DNA of 64,000 nt from Pseudomonas protegens (GTDB lineage: Bacteria > Pseudomonadota > Gammaproteobacteria > Pseudomonadales > Pseudomonadaceae): the NCBI RefSeq assembly GCF_013407925.2, contig NZ_CP060201.1, positions 2,852,001 through 2,916,000 on the forward strand, given 5' to 3'. The position numbers were made by a program, and so were the translations under genes. The notes under the pieces were generated by a model. That model made no database searches, was not told the DNA's origin, and saw only the letters and a list, made by a program, of their open reading frames with translations. Position 1 is the stretch's first letter; each line of letters opens with the position of its first letter. This document shows positions 17,237 through 26,319 of this stretch, one piece after another.

Positions 17237-17932
17237 ATGAATATCGATCTCTACGGATTCGGCCCGGCGCTCGCCGCCGGCGCGCTGATGACCGTCAAGC
17301 TGGCCCTCTCGGCGTTATGCCTGGGGCTGGTGCTCGGTCTGCTCGGCGCCTTGGCCAAGACTTCTCCGTACAAGCCGCTGCAATGGCTTGGCGGCGCTTA
17401 CTCGACCCTGGTGCGCGGCGTTCCCGAGCTGCTCTGGGTCCTGCTCATCTACTTCGGTACGGTCAACCTGATGCGGGCCCTGGGCGAGTTCTTCGGCAAC
17501 CCCGATCTTGAACTCAATGCCTTCGCCGCCGGGGTGATCGCCCTGGGCTTGTGCTTCGGCGCCTACGCCACCGAAGTGTTCCGCGGCGCGATCCTGGCCA
17601 TCCCCAAGGGCCACCGCGAGGCCGGCATGGCCCTGGGCCTGTCGAAATGGCGGATCTTCACCCGGCTGATCATGCCGCAGATGTGGCGCATCGCCCTGCC
17701 GGGCCTGGGCAACCTGTTCATGATCCTGATGAAGGACACCGCCCTGGTGTCGGTGATCGGCCTGGAAGAAATCATGCGTCACTCGCAGATTGCCGTGACC
17801 GTCTCCAAGCAGCCGTTCACCTTCTATATGGTCGCCGCCTTCATGTACCTGGGCCTGACCGTGCTGGCCATGACCGGCATGCACTTCCTGGAAAAACGCG
17901 CCGCTCGCGGCTTCGCAAGGAGCGCCCAATGA
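17237..17932 (+). CDS. Polar amino-acid ABC importer, permease (HisQ-like)
   Basis: A 231-residue inner-membrane permease with about five helices. The EAA coupling loop lies in KGHREAGMALGLSKWRIFTRLIMPQ-type sequence, and the entry motif LVRGVPELLWVLLIYFG is characteristic of the HisQ/HisM family. The start MNIDLYGFGPALAAG puts a short periplasmic segment before helix 1. Its stop overlaps the next permease start (ATGA), so the two are coupled and likely form a heterodimer. Confidence 0.92.
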   Translation: MNIDLYGFGPALAAGALMTVKLALSALCLGLVLGLLGALAKTSPYKPLQWLGGAYSTLVRGVPELLWVLLIYFGTVNLMRALGEFFGNPDLELNAFAAGVIALGLCFGAYATEVFRGAILAIPKGHREAGMALGLSKWRIFTRLIMPQMWRIALPGLGNLFMILMKDTALVSVIGLEEIMRHSQIAVTVSKQPFTFYMVAAFMYLGLTVLAMTGMHFLEKRAARGFARSAQ

Positions 17933-18618
17933 ACTGGGAAGTGATCATCAAATGGCTGCCGAAACTGGCTCAGGGCGCAACCCTGACCCTGGAGCTGGTG
18001 GCCATCGCGGTCATCGCCGGCCTGCTGCTGGCGATCCCCCTGGGCATCGCCCGCTCATCACGGCTGTGGTACGTGCGCGCCCTGCCCTACGCCTACATTT
18101 TCTTCTTCCGCGGTACGCCGCTGCTGGTGCAGCTGTTCCTGGTGTACTACGGGCTGGCGCAGTTCGATGCGGTGCGCGAGAGCGCGCTGTGGCCCTACCT
18201 GCGCGATCCGTTCTGGTGCGCCACCGTGACCATGACCCTGCACACCGCGGCCTACATTGCCGAGATCCTGCGCGGTGCGATCCAGGCCATCCCGCCGGGT
18301 GAAATCGAGGCCGCGCGGGCCCTGGGCATGTCCCGACCCAAGACGCTGTTCTACATCATCCTGCCGCGCGCCGCGCGCATCGGCCTGCCGGCCTACAGCA
18401 ACGAAGTGATCCTGATGCTCAAGGCCAGTGCCCTGGCCAGCACCGTGACCCTGCTGGAACTGACCGGCATGGCGCGCACCATCATTGCCCGCACCTACCT
18501 GCCGGTGGAGATCTTCTTCGCCGCCGGGCTGTTCTACCTGGTGATGGCCTACGTCCTGGTACGCGGCTTCAAGCTGCTGGAACGCTGGCTGCGAGTCGAC
18601 GCCTGCCAGGGACGCTGA
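17929..18618 (+). CDS. Polar amino-acid ABC importer, permease (HisM-like)
   Basis: A 229-residue partner permease. FFFRGTPLLVQLFLVYYG is the family signature; the EAA loop is PPGEIEAARALGMSRPKT. About five membrane helices are visible. Its ATG sits in an ATGA overlap with the previous gene. A GC-rich stem-loop after the stop (18626-18647) ends the operon. Confidence 0.92.
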   Translation: MNWEVIIKWLPKLAQGATLTLELVAIAVIAGLLLAIPLGIARSSRLWYVRALPYAYIFFFRGTPLLVQLFLVYYGLAQFDAVRESALWPYLRDPFWCATVTMTLHTAAYIAEILRGAIQAIPPGEIEAARALGMSRPKTLFYIILPRAARIGLPAYSNEVILMLKASALASTVTLLELTGMARTIIARTYLPVEIFFAAGLFYLVMAYVLVRGFKLLERWLRVDACQGR

Positions 18619-18625
18619 CCTTCCC

Positions 18626-18647
18626 CCCGCTCCCGCCCGGGAGCGGG
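18626..18647. terminator. GC-rich stem-loop after the amino-acid ABC operon
   Basis: CCCGCTCCC and GGGAGCGGG form a nine-bp stem with a GCCC loop. No T-run follows, so efficient intrinsic termination is doubtful; the hairpin may instead protect the mRNA 3' end. Confidence 0.5.
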
Positions 18648-18667
18648 CCTGCCCGGACCCACCGCCC

Positions 18668-19879
18668 ATGCCCTCGATCCTCCAAGGCCCCGCGCTGCTC
18701 GATCGTTTCCAGGCCCTGGACGGCTTCCTGCTTGAACACCAGGCACTCTGGCGCCCGCGCCCGTTCCACCATCTGCACCTGCCGTGGGAAACCGCGCATC
18801 CCGAACTGGCCCAGTGGCTGCGCCAGCGCTCCCTGGAAGACGCCGAAGCGGCCCACAACCACCCGGAGCAACTCCAGGCACCGGCGCCCTTTGCCCCACT
18901 GGCGGAGCAGGCCCGAGCGCTCGGCGCGCTGGGCGAACTCCCCATGCAGGCACTGCCCGCGCCTCACCCGCGCCTCAATGTCGACGTGCCCGGGCGCAAA
19001 TGGCAGCAGATCGAAGCCTTCGCCGCCTGCCTGCAATTCGACCGCGCTCCCACTCACTGGCTTGACTGGTGCTCCGGCAAGGGCCACCTCGGCCGGCGCC
19101 TACTGCAACCCGGGCAGCAACTGACCTGCCTGGAATACGACCCGGCGCTGATCGACAGTGGCGAGCAACTGAGCCGCCGCCACGGTTGGCCCGCGCGCCA
19201 TGTGCAACAGGACGTGCTGGCCGATGACACGGCCCAGCACCTCTGCGCCGAGCACAGCCCGGTGGCCCTGCACGCATGCGGCGACCTGCATGTGCGCCTG
19301 ATCCAGCTGGCCAGCCAACAGGGTTGTCCACAGCTGGCCATCGCCCCCTGCTGCTACAACCGCACCCGCGCCAGCCGCTACCAGGGGTTATCCACAAGCG
19401 CCCAGGCCTCGCGCCTGGAGCTGTCCCTGGAAGACCTGGCCCTGCCCATGAGCGAAACCGTCACTGCCGGCGCCCGGGTGCGACGCCAGCGCGACACCTC
19501 CATGGCCCGGCGCCTGGCCTTCGACCTGCTGCAACGGCAAGTGCGGGGCCTCGACGAATACCTGCCGACACCCTCGCTGCCCAGCCACTGGCTGGACAAA
19601 CCCTTCGCCGACTACTGCCGCGACCTGGCCGCGCTCAAGGACTTATCCACAGTCGATTGCCAGGATTGGGCCGCGCTCGAAGCCGCCGGCTGGCAGCGCC
19701 TGGCCCAGGTGCGCAACCTGGAACTGCTGCGCGGCCTGTTCCGCCGCCCGCTGGAGTTGTGGCTGGCGCTGGACCGCGGGCTGTTCCTGCAAGAGCAGGG
19801 CTATGCCGTGCGCCTCGGAACCTTCTGCAAGGCCCCCTTGACCCCACGCAATCTGCTCCTGCTGGCAGAACGCCCGTAA
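18668..19879 (+). CDS. SAM-dependent methyltransferase (GSTCD-like)
   Basis: A 403-residue cytosolic protein. The motif I equivalent LDWCSGKGHLGRRLL followed by LTCLEYDPALI is a typical class I Rossmann methyltransferase nucleotide site, and LHACGDLHVRL plus APCCYNRTRASRYQ resembles the methyltransferase-like domain found in GSTCD and related proteins. The substrate is unknown. The N-terminal 120 residues are proline- and histidine-rich with no obvious domain. The coding sequence contains two perfect DnaA boxes and one near match (see findings). The ATG has no strong ribosome site. Confidence 0.75.
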   Translation: MPSILQGPALLDRFQALDGFLLEHQALWRPRPFHHLHLPWETAHPELAQWLRQRSLEDAEAAHNHPEQLQAPAPFAPLAEQARALGALGELPMQALPAPHPRLNVDVPGRKWQQIEAFAACLQFDRAPTHWLDWCSGKGHLGRRLLQPGQQLTCLEYDPALIDSGEQLSRRHGWPARHVQQDVLADDTAQHLCAEHSPVALHACGDLHVRLIQLASQQGCPQLAIAPCCYNRTRASRYQGLSTSAQASRLELSLEDLALPMSETVTAGARVRRQRDTSMARRLAFDLLQRQVRGLDEYLPTPSLPSHWLDKPFADYCRDLAALKDLSTVDCQDWAALEAAGWQRLAQVRNLELLRGLFRRPLELWLALDRGLFLQEQGYAVRLGTFCKAPLTPRNLLLLAERP

Positions 19880-20174
19880 CCTGCCGCTGCACCGGCTCTA
19901 GCCAATGTTCGTCGTGCAGCCCCCCCTGCGGCCAGTGACCTTGAAAAACGGACATCGGACACCCCATGGGAAACCCACAACCCATTGAAAGTCGCCGATC
20001 AAGCCGGGGGATGTCCGCAACTTCACAAAAGAAAAAAACCAAGCTCATGACGCCTACTAGTCTCTAAGGCGTGCAGGGCATATGCCGCACTCAAGCCACA
20101 GCTCTGGCGCAACTCAAGCGGTCATGTTTCGACAGGAAGTCACCAAGTTCACCATCACTGACAGGGAGTTAACC
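19880..20174. other. Intergenic region with inverted repeat upstream of the flavin oxidase
   Basis: CGGACATC (19949-19956) and GATGTCCG (20010-20017) form an imperfectly spaced inverted repeat enclosing ATGGG/CCCAT; several GGA triplets lie in its loop. It could be an operator or an RNA hairpin of the downstream gene's leader. No gene is recognised. Confidence 0.45.
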
Positions 20175-21806
20175 ATGCACGTCATCGACCATCAGGCACA
20201 CACCTACGAAACCCTGCAAAAGGGTTTCAACTTGCGCTGGCCGCCCAGTATCGAACAGGGCGCCAAGCGGATTTATGTCTGCACCACACCGGATGAAGTC
20301 CTGGCGGCCGCCAATAGCGCACTGCGTGAGGGCTATCGCATCACCGTGCGCAGTGGCGGCCACTGCTACGAGGGTTTTGTGTCCAACAAGCTACCCGGCG
20401 AGACAGAAAACCTGGCGATTATCGACATCGGTGAAATGAAAGGCCTGAAGTACGACGAGAGCCAAACCATCACTTCTCCCTGGGATAGCCAGAACAAGAA
20501 GTATCGTTTCATGGCATTGACCGGCAATCAGAACTGGGACGGCTACCTGTCGCTGTACAAGCAGGCCGGGCGCACCATTCCTGGCGGCTCATGTTATTCG
20601 GTCGGTTTGGGCGGGCACATCAGCGGCGGCGGTTACGGTTTGTTATCGCGCCTTCAGGGCTTGACCGTGGACTGGGTCACCGGGGTCGACATGCTTGTGC
20701 CTGTGGAAAACTCACGGCAACTGGAGTTCCGGCATGTTCGCGCGGACAGCCCCTCGAACAACGACAAGGCCTTGTTCACCGCCTGTTGCGGGGCCGGCGG
20801 CGGCAACTTCGGCATCATCATCGGCTACTACTTCGACCAACTGCCCCAGGCTCCGCAAAAGGCCTACTGGATTCCCCTGGCCTACCCGTGGAAAACGCTG
20901 ATTCCCAACTTCTCGAACTTCCTGCGGGCCTATTGGCAATGGTTTTCGGATAACGACGCCAACGCGACCAGCCCGGTGGAAGGCGTAGGCAACGGTGGCT
21001 TGTTCACCCTGCTGAAACTCAACCATGTGGACACCTCCGACCACGTGGTGCTGGCGATCCAGTACACCGGCCCGAATGGCCGGGTCGGTGGCGCCAACGA
21101 CATCCCGCTCAACGACTTCATCAGCAAGATGAATGCAGCGGCGGGCATCACGCCAACCCTGCATGACGGCTTTATCGCCCCCAACATTGCCCCGCTCAGG
21201 CACCCGCTCGCCGGCAGGAAGTTCACCGGGACGGTGGCCGAGCACACGGCGATGGACTGGCTGTACGTCACGCAAATGATCAACGGCTCGGGCAACAATC
21301 AGCGGGGCAAATACAAGTCTGACTATCAGGTCGAACAGTTCTCCGAGCAGGCCTGCAACGCCTTGCTGACGCACTTGACCGAGGCCACACCAGACAAACG
21401 CTTCAGCCAGTCGCTGGTACAGATCGACTCCTACGGCGGGGCGATCAACAGGAAGGGCATGGGCACCACCGCGGTTGCGCAAAGAAGCTCACTACTCAAA
21501 GCCCAGTACCAGACGTACTGGACCCACGCTGCCGACGATGCGGTACAAATCGCCTGGATCCGCAACATCTTCACCGCCGTGCACGGCGGCAAGCCAAAGC
21601 GCCCCGCCTACGATGGCTGCTACATCAACTACCCCGATGTCGACATGAAGTACACCGCCACCGGCGCGGTCGACCCCGACTGGCTGAACTTGTACTACGG
21701 CTGGAACAACGAGCTCATCGACAGGCTTTGCAACCTGAAAGCCGCCATCGACCCCAACAACCTGTTTCGTCATGAACTGTCCATCCCGACCACAAAGGCC
21801 GAGTAG
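20175..21806 (+). CDS. Bicovalent FAD-dependent oxidase (PCMH/BBE, berberine-bridge type)
   Basis: A 543-residue flavoprotein. The PCMH FAD-binding domain contains RSGGHCYEG with His63 and IPGGSCYSVGLGGHISGGGYG with Cys140, the pair that anchors FAD doubly in glucooligosaccharide oxidase and berberine bridge enzyme. The C-terminal BBE motif is YYGWNNELIDRLCNLKAAID followed by PNNLF. Such enzymes oxidise sugars, alcohols or alkaloid-like compounds with O2 or another acceptor. No signal peptide is evident. The ATG at 20175 has GGGAG eight bases before; upstream in-frame ATGs have none. It stands alone, and the acceptor and substrate are unknown. Confidence 0.85.
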   Translation: MHVIDHQAHTYETLQKGFNLRWPPSIEQGAKRIYVCTTPDEVLAAANSALREGYRITVRSGGHCYEGFVSNKLPGETENLAIIDIGEMKGLKYDESQTITSPWDSQNKKYRFMALTGNQNWDGYLSLYKQAGRTIPGGSCYSVGLGGHISGGGYGLLSRLQGLTVDWVTGVDMLVPVENSRQLEFRHVRADSPSNNDKALFTACCGAGGGNFGIIIGYYFDQLPQAPQKAYWIPLAYPWKTLIPNFSNFLRAYWQWFSDNDANATSPVEGVGNGGLFTLLKLNHVDTSDHVVLAIQYTGPNGRVGGANDIPLNDFISKMNAAAGITPTLHDGFIAPNIAPLRHPLAGRKFTGTVAEHTAMDWLYVTQMINGSGNNQRGKYKSDYQVEQFSEQACNALLTHLTEATPDKRFSQSLVQIDSYGGAINRKGMGTTAVAQRSSLLKAQYQTYWTHAADDAVQIAWIRNIFTAVHGGKPKRPAYDGCYINYPDVDMKYTATGAVDPDWLNLYYGWNNELIDRLCNLKAAIDPNNLFRHELSIPTTKAE

Positions 21807-22192
21807 GTCGCCGCCTGGCCCCCCCCCCTGCGGCATGACCAGCGTCTGCTCGGCTGGGCCTTCGGCAACCCTGGGCCGTTGGCTCGAAGAGCAGGCGGTG
21901 GAGCCGTGCGACAGGCTGTCGCGACCTGTGGATAAGTCTGTTGATGGAATTCCGGCAAAGCCCAGGATTGCAGGGTGCTTAGCCTCCATCATCAGCTGGT
22001 CATTTTTTGTTCATAAAATAAAAGCCCGGAAAAACAGCCAGTTGCATCAAAGTGAGAACGGCCGCACAAATTCCGCCGTTGCTGAACCGGGCAACCCATC
22101 CGTTGTGCATAAACACCTGAGCGAACGGGCATAACGCCCTTCGCCCAGGTGCCCTGGAGCGACCTCCGACAAGGGCCTGATAGCGGCTGCCC
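21807..22192. other. Intergenic region between convergent genes, with DnaA-box-like sites
   Basis: A 386-bp gap. It holds TGTGGATAA (21927-21935) and TGTGCATAA (22104-22112), both matches to the DnaA box on the minus strand, a C-rich run at 21821-21830, and an AT-rich stretch near 22000-22030. No gene is recognised. Confidence 0.5.
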
Positions 22193-23776
22193 CTACTCGT
22201 CGGCCCGCGCCGGAATCCACCATTCTTCGCCCCGGGCGGTGCTGATGTACTCCGGCCAGCGGAAATCATGGGGCACCTTGAAGTCCTCGGGCAGCAGCGG
22301 CGCCTGCCAGCGACTGCCGCCGATGCCGCCGCCGGTACGCTCGACGAACTCGGCCTTGGCCGCGCTGAGCAACGCCTCGTCGGTCAGCAGGTCGACCAGG
22401 GTCGCGGCGATGGTCTTGGCGGCGACCTCGATCATCGGGTCGATGGTCTGGCGGATGCCGCCCAGGGCGTTGGACACCCAGTCCGGGTAGACCGTGCCCG
22501 GCGGCGCGCTGAGCATCGGCCGGGCCACCAGCAGGCGCACGGTCGGGCAGTGCCAGGTGTATTCCGGGTAGTCGTCGGAGGTCAGGTAGTTCTGCCAGGC
22601 GGGCATTTGCAGGCGCATTTGGCGTTCGCACTCCTGGGGCTCGATCAGTTCTTCGGTGGCCGGCAAGAAGGGCTGGTCCATGGCTTCAAGGCCGAGGTTG
22701 CGCTGGATCTCGCGGGCGATTTCCCGGGCTTCCTCATCCCACTGCGGGGCGCCTACCGCCGCCAGGTTGTCATAGGTGGCCTGGGCCATGACGTGGTTGG
22801 GCAGGCCGCCCCGGGATTTGCAGACCCAGGTCTTTTTCCAGCGACAGCCGGTGGCCATGGCCGCCGCGGCGGCGTTGTTGTCCATGACCTGGGAGATGGT
22901 TTCGGCCTGCTCGATGGAGTCGCAGCGCAGCAGGTACTGGATCTGCGACAGGTGCGGCGGCAGGTTGTCGGCGGTGGCCTGGCCGGCGGTAAGGATCGCC
23001 TCGTTGTAGCTCCACAGCCCGGTGAACGGCAGGGTCGAGCGGCGCAGGCTTTCGTTGAGGGTGTAGAAATGCACCAGGGCGTCGTTGGCCCCCGGCGCTC
23101 GGGCCGCCAGATGGTTCTGCGGGATCGGGCTGTAGCGGTCGGCGGCGATCCAGTTCTGCGGGTCCTCGCAGGTGAAGCTGTAGATGTAGGCGTAGGCGAT
23201 GCCGCAGTGGGTGTCCCAGGTGGTGGTGTTGTTCAGCGGCAGCATGTAGGTGGGGTGGAAGCTGATGGCCGCGTCGAGGTCGTCGTAGTAGCCCTTGGCG
23301 GCGTGGACCGGCTTGGAGGCGCGGAGTTTTTCCGCCGGCTCGCCGAAGAACCTGATGCTGCCCTGCAGGCCGAATTCCACCATGGTCGCCTTGGCCGCCA
23401 GGGCCCCGCCGAGGGCGCTGATGCCCAGGGCCGAATGCGGGTCGGTGTGCCCTGGCGCAAAGCGCGACAGGCCATCGCGCGGCTGCTTGCGGGTGGTGGC
23501 CGCCTGGCAGTTGCCGGGCACCGCGTCGTACTCGCCATAGGTCGCCAGCAGCGGCCCCTGGCCCTGGGTGAAGGTGGCGCAGAAGGCCGTGGGCATGCCG
23601 CCGCTGCCGCGCTCGACGGTGAAGCCTTCGGCCTCCAGCAACTGCACATACCAGGCGCAGGACTTGTATTCACGGAACGCCGGCTCGGCGTAATGCCAGA
23701 TGATCTGGTGCCAGTCCGACAGTTGCTGGCGGTGGCGCTCAACCCAATCGAGAGCGAATGCTTTGTAGCGGGACAT
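22193..23776 (-). CDS. M20-family amidohydrolase (AbgB-like)
   Basis: A 527-residue metallo-aminoacylase/carboxypeptidase-type enzyme. The di-zinc region shows LLATYGEYDAVPG and APGHTDPHSALG, followed by FFGEPAEKL; the dimerisation domain and a second metal half (SAPPGTVYPDWVSN region) follow. It most resembles AbgB-type hydrolases that release an amino acid from an amide such as p-aminobenzoyl-glutamate. The family is intracellular and no signal peptide is seen. The ATG at 23776 has AGGAG eight bases upstream; the GTG at 23785 overlaps that site. It is divergent from a LysR gene and next to a polyamine-type importer, suggesting uptake and hydrolysis of an amide substrate. Confidence 0.82.
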   Translation of the reverse strand: MSRYKAFALDWVERHRQQLSDWHQIIWHYAEPAFREYKSCAWYVQLLEAEGFTVERGSGGMPTAFCATFTQGQGPLLATYGEYDAVPGNCQAATTRKQPRDGLSRFAPGHTDPHSALGISALGGALAAKATMVEFGLQGSIRFFGEPAEKLRASKPVHAAKGYYDDLDAAISFHPTYMLPLNNTTTWDTHCGIAYAYIYSFTCEDPQNWIAADRYSPIPQNHLAARAPGANDALVHFYTLNESLRRSTLPFTGLWSYNEAILTAGQATADNLPPHLSQIQYLLRCDSIEQAETISQVMDNNAAAAAMATGCRWKKTWVCKSRGGLPNHVMAQATYDNLAAVGAPQWDEEAREIAREIQRNLGLEAMDQPFLPATEELIEPQECERQMRLQMPAWQNYLTSDDYPEYTWHCPTVRLLVARPMLSAPPGTVYPDWVSNALGGIRQTIDPMIEVAAKTIAATLVDLLTDEALLSAAKAEFVERTGGGIGGSRWQAPLLPEDFKVPHDFRWPEYISTARGEEWWIPARADE

Positions 23777-24069
23777 GCGCGGCACTCCTGGTTATCCAGG
23801 TTCCGGCCGGCCGCTGCGCGGACGCCTCGGCGCCCGTGCAAGACCTGCAGGACCTCTTGTTGTTATAGGGATGGTCCGGTTGGTTGCGGCCCGGATCGCG
23901 GTCCAGTATTGGTGAAGCGGCGGCGACATCAATCGAATTTTTTCGCCAGCAATGTCAAAGAAAATTGACCAGTTCGGCGCCGTCGCGGCCCATACTGCGA
24001 CGCGGCCAGCCGCACCTCGGTGCCCTGCCCGGGGCCGTCGTACACAGGTTTGCTTGATTCGGAGGTTGT
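23777..24069. promoter_or_regulatory. Divergent control region, M20 hydrolase versus LysR regulator
   Basis: A 293-bp region between divergent starts. It contains an AT-rich patch (23935-23970), the likely core of a LysR target site and both promoters. I did not find a convincing single T-N11-A palindrome, so only the arrangement supports regulation. Confidence 0.45.
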
Positions 24070-24987
24070 ATGCGTTATCCCTCGATCACCGCCCTGCGCG
24101 CCCTCGACGCGGTCGCCCGGCTCGGTAGCGTGACCGCCGCCGCCCAGCAGTTGAGCCTGACCCGCAGCGCCATCAGCCACCAGATCATCAGCCTGGAGCA
24201 GAGCCTGGGGTTTGCCCTCACCGAACGGGTCGGGCGCGGCATCGGCCTGACCTACCAGGGCGAGTGCTACGCCCGGGAGGTGCGGCGCATCCTCGCGGAC
24301 ATCCAGGACGCCGGACGGCGCTTCGACGGCCAGGCGGTGTCGGGCAAATTGCGCATCAGCTGCAACCCGGGGTTCGCCAGTTTCTGGTTGTGCAACCACA
24401 TCAACGGCTTCCTGCGCCAATACCCCCAGGTGCAATTGCAGGTGGTCAGCCCCCGGGCCCAGGACGACACCAGCGACGCCGAGGCCGATCTGTTCATTGC
24501 CTATGGCATCGGCGACTGGCCGGGGCTGCTGGTGGAGCAGATCGTCACCCTGCGTTTCTCGCCGGTGTGCAGCCCGCGCCTGATCAACGCGATTGGCGGT
24601 CTGAAGAGCCCGCAGGACCTCAAGGACTTTCCACTGATCAACATGAGCGACACCAGTGACTGGCGGGTCTGGCTGGCGGCCGCCGGGGCCAGCCAGGTCA
24701 ACCCCGACCGGGGCATCACCTTCTCCGACGCCCATTGCGCGCAATCGGCGTGCATCGCCGCGCAAGGCGTGGCCATTGGCGACAACCTGCTCAGCGGCGA
24801 CGCCCTGGCCCGGGGGCTGCTGGTGCGCCCGTTCGACATCAGCATCAGCGCCCTGCGCGGTTACTTCCTGGTGATCGACCCGGCCAAGGCCGAGCGGCCA
24901 GTGGTCCAGGCGTTCAGCGACTGGCTGAAGAACCAGCTGCACATCAGCGCCCAAAGCATCAGCGACAGCCCGCTGAGCGAGCCGTGA
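24070..24987 (+). CDS. LysR-family transcriptional regulator (GcvA-like)
   Basis: A 305-residue regulator. The helix-turn-helix spans residues about 5-60 (ALRALDAVARLGSVTAAAQQ, LTRSAISHQIISLEQ), and the effector-binding domain follows, with GVAIGDNLLSG as in the GcvA branch. It sits head-to-head with the M20 hydrolase and directly upstream of an ABC importer on its own strand, so both are its probable targets. The ligand is likely the imported compound or its hydrolysis product, an inference from context. Confidence 0.9.
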   Translation: MRYPSITALRALDAVARLGSVTAAAQQLSLTRSAISHQIISLEQSLGFALTERVGRGIGLTYQGECYAREVRRILADIQDAGRRFDGQAVSGKLRISCNPGFASFWLCNHINGFLRQYPQVQLQVVSPRAQDDTSDAEADLFIAYGIGDWPGLLVEQIVTLRFSPVCSPRLINAIGGLKSPQDLKDFPLINMSDTSDWRVWLAAAGASQVNPDRGITFSDAHCAQSACIAAQGVAIGDNLLSGDALARGLLVRPFDISISALRGYFLVIDPAKAERPVVQAFSDWLKNQLHISAQSISDSPLSEP

Positions 24988-25136
24988 AAGCCGGGTCGAA
25001 TGGGAAATTTCACTCACCAATGAGGCAAAAATTATTCCATTGATGTGGCGTTGCTTTTCACAATAATGAGCCGACCACCTGCTGCACACACAATAAAAAC
25101 TCAATCGTGCAGGTGGGCTTCCGGGAGATTTCTGAA

Positions 25137-26228
25137 GTGTCCAGCAGCCCCTCGACTCAACTCAGTGCCCAAGGAATCAGCCAGTATTACGGCAACTTCA
25201 CCGCCCTGGATGGCATCGATCTGGACGTTCGCCAAGGCGAATTCCTCACCCTGCTGGGCCCCTCCGGCTCAGGCAAGACCACCCTGTTGATGATCCTCGC
25301 GGGCTTTCTCAGCCCCAGCGCCGGCAAGCTGCTGGAGCGTGGCGTCGACATCAGCCGGCGCCCGGCGGAAAAACGCAACTACGGCATGGTGTTCCAGGGC
25401 TACGCCCTGTTCCCGCACATGAGCGTGGCCGACAACGTCGCCTATCCGCTGCGCATTCGCGGGGTGAAGGCCGAGGAGCGCCAGCGCCGGGTCAAGCACA
25501 TCCTCGAGGTGGTGGGCCTGGGGGCTCACCTGCACAAGAAGCCGTCCGAGCTGTCTGGCGGCCAGCAGCAACGGGTAGCCATCGCCCGGGCCCTGGTGTT
25601 CGAGCCGGACATGTTGCTGCTGGACGAGCCGCTGTCGGCCCTGGACAAGAACCTGCGTGAACAGTTGCAGACCGAGCTGCAGCGTATTCACCGCCAAGTC
25701 GGCACCAGCTTCGTCTTCGTCACCCACGACCAGGGTGAAGCCCTGGCCCTGTCGACCCGCATCGCCATCTTCAAGCAGGGGCGGCTGGCGCAGATCGACA
25801 CCCCGGAAACCATCTACGACCGGCCAAAAAACCGCTTCGTCGCCGAGTTCCTCGGCAAGATGAACCTGTTCCCGCTGCAGGGCCTTTCCCGCAACGGCAG
25901 CCAGGCCAGCGGCCGCTTTGGCGACAGCCCGCTGCACGCCACCACGAGCGGGGACATCAGCAACCAGCCGCAGTTGCTGGCGGTGCGCCCGGAACACATG
26001 ACCCTGCACACCGAGCGCCCGCAAGCCGGCGAACACAACGTGCTGCCCGCCTGCCTTGGCGAGCGGGTCTACCAGGGTTCCAGCACCCACCTGGCGCTGA
26101 ACATCAGCCCGGAGCTGGCGCCGGTCAACCTCTCGGTGCCCGGCGATCACCCCGGTGCCCGCTTGCCCAGCGGCACCCCGGTGTGGCTGAGCTGGCCGGT
26201 GCGCCACAGCTTCCTGCTGGAAGCCTGA
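25137..26228 (+). CDS. Polyamine/putrescine-type ABC importer, ATP-binding subunit (PotA-like)
   Basis: A 363-residue ATPase. Walker A GPSGSGKTT lies at residues 41-49, then GYALFPHMSV at the Q-loop, signature LSGGQQQRVAIARAL, Walker B MLLLDEPLSALD and H-loop VTHDQGEAL. A TOBE-type regulatory domain occupies the C-terminal 120 residues (LLAVRPEHMTL). The GTG at 25137 is chosen because GGGAG lies nine bases before it; a GTG ten codons earlier is less likely. It leads an operon with a binding protein and two permeases. Confidence 0.9.
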   Translation: MSSSPSTQLSAQGISQYYGNFTALDGIDLDVRQGEFLTLLGPSGSGKTTLLMILAGFLSPSAGKLLERGVDISRRPAEKRNYGMVFQGYALFPHMSVADNVAYPLRIRGVKAEERQRRVKHILEVVGLGAHLHKKPSELSGGQQQRVAIARALVFEPDMLLLDEPLSALDKNLREQLQTELQRIHRQVGTSFVFVTHDQGEALALSTRIAIFKQGRLAQIDTPETIYDRPKNRFVAEFLGKMNLFPLQGLSRNGSQASGRFGDSPLHATTSGDISNQPQLLAVRPEHMTLHTERPQAGEHNVLPACLGERVYQGSSTHLALNISPELAPVNLSVPGDHPGARLPSGTPVWLSWPVRHSFLLEA

Positions 26229-26319
26229 ACCGGCCACGCTCGCTGTCGAGCGTTTGCGTAGAAAGCCAATAACACTATCGGCCGGCGCCCTGCGCCTCGG
26301 CCTCGCGAGGACTTGCCCC

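Noticed and set aside
22268..23968. Long plus-strand frame opposite the M20 hydrolase
   Set aside because: It mirrors a high-GC gene; low-complexity Gly/Val/Arg composition and the clear M20 motifs on the other strand decide it.
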